Source of the DNA: Actinomycetes bacterium
GTDB taxonomy: Bacteria; Actinomycetota; Actinomycetes; Actinomycetales; Cellulomonadaceae
Length of the DNA stretch: 5,130 nt
Direction of reading: 5' to 3'
Assembly (NCBI GenBank): GCA_023426865.1
Contig: JAEZBT010000242.1
Coordinates: 1 to 5,130, forward strand
The notes beneath the pieces are model-generated. The model saw nothing but the letters and a program-made list of their open reading frames with translations. It was not told the origin of the DNA and searched no databases. The position numbers were made by a program, and so were the translations under genes. Position 1 is the first letter of the stretch; each line of letters begins with the position of its first letter. Below, one piece after another: positions 4,957-5,130 of this stretch.

Positions 4957-5130
4957 ATGGCCCACGCGCGCACGGTCGTCCTCTCCTCGCGGGCGGCGTC
5001 GCACCAGGTGTGGCAGGCCTCGCAGTTCGAGCTCGAGGACGTCGTCGCTGCCGTGGACGACGTCCGCCTCCTCGCCCCGCCCGGGCGCGCCTCCACCCCG
5101 GCGGCCCTGGCCGCGCACGGCGCTGCGAAC
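4957..5130 (+). CDS. 5' end of a probable glycosyltransferase (partial, runs off the window)
   Basis: The first 58 codons of a + strand gene, ATG 4957, open to the window edge. The start is supported by GGAGG at 4948-4952 and by a candidate promoter at 4880-4907. The protein begins with a short beta-strand RTVVLSS (5-11), then HQVWQASQFELEDVV (16-30) and VRLLAPPGR (36-44). A first strand followed by a [VA]WQ.S.FELEDV helix and then LLAPP resembles the N-terminal half of GT-B glycosyltransferases found in polysaccharide loci. The placement, divergent from a glycosyltransferase operon, agrees. An upstream in-frame ATG at 4891 would add 22 residues, but those codons include CTA, TTA, CGA and AGT, which are rare here, so it is not preferred. 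Without the donor-binding C-terminal half the call is provisional. Confidence 0.55.
   Translation, partial: MAHARTVVLSSRAASHQVWQASQFELEDVVAAVDDVRLLAPPGRASTPAALAAHGAAN

Noticed and set aside
4893..5096. A 68-residue upstream extension of the first GT2 to an ATG at 5096
   Set aside because: It would cover the divergent promoter region and the start of the + strand gene. The extension is Ser/Thr-rich and unrelated to the paralog, and the ATG at 4892 fits a leaderless promoter.

Overview
The window is very GC-rich, with G or C at nearly every third codon position. It uses GTG as well as ATG starts, has AGGAGG/GGAGG ribosome binding sites, and shows TANNNT-type -10 boxes in its one AT-richer gap. 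This points to a high-GC actinobacterium. A Cellulomonas-like member of the Micrococcales is my guess from the style of the proteins, not something the sequence proves. Almost all of the window is coding: no gene-free stretch exceeds 104 bases, and I see no RNA gene, insertion sequence or CRISPR array.

Layout, left to right. (1) Positions 1-122 are the last 39 codons of a + strand gene whose tail resembles FMN-dependent alpha-hydroxy-acid dehydrogenases (LldD type). (2) Positions 123-226 are a short gap of GACCGA/ACCGGCGC repeats and small hairpins, ending in a strong AGGAGG site. (3) Positions 227-1462 (+) encode a complete family-4 glycosyltransferase. (4) Only six bases separate it from a convergent three-gene operon on the - strand. 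In transcription order this operon is a GT2 glycosyltransferase (4892-3990), a second paralogous GT2 (3993-2998) and a Wzx/PST-type polysaccharide flippase (3001-1469). Each junction is a 4-base stop/start overlap, so the three are almost certainly co-transcribed and translationally coupled. (5) Positions 4893-4956 are a 64-base divergent control region, with a candidate promoter for each strand and a perfect palindrome over the start of the first GT2. (6) Positions 4957-5130 (+) are the first 58 codons of a gene that runs off the window, probably another glycosyltransferase.

Taken together this is part of a surface or extracellular polysaccharide locus. Three complete and probably one partial glycosyltransferase would build a lipid-linked repeat unit on the inner face of the membrane, and the flippase would carry it across. 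No initiating phosphoglycosyltransferase, polymerase or chain-length regulator is visible here; they may lie outside the window. The most unusual points are the tandem GT2 paralogs with a shared RGR-[YF]-G-[IV]-WP-x2-E-x2-NK motif ahead of the catalytic domain, the extra N-terminal 49 residues of the second one, and the compact overlapping divergent promoter region with its palindrome.
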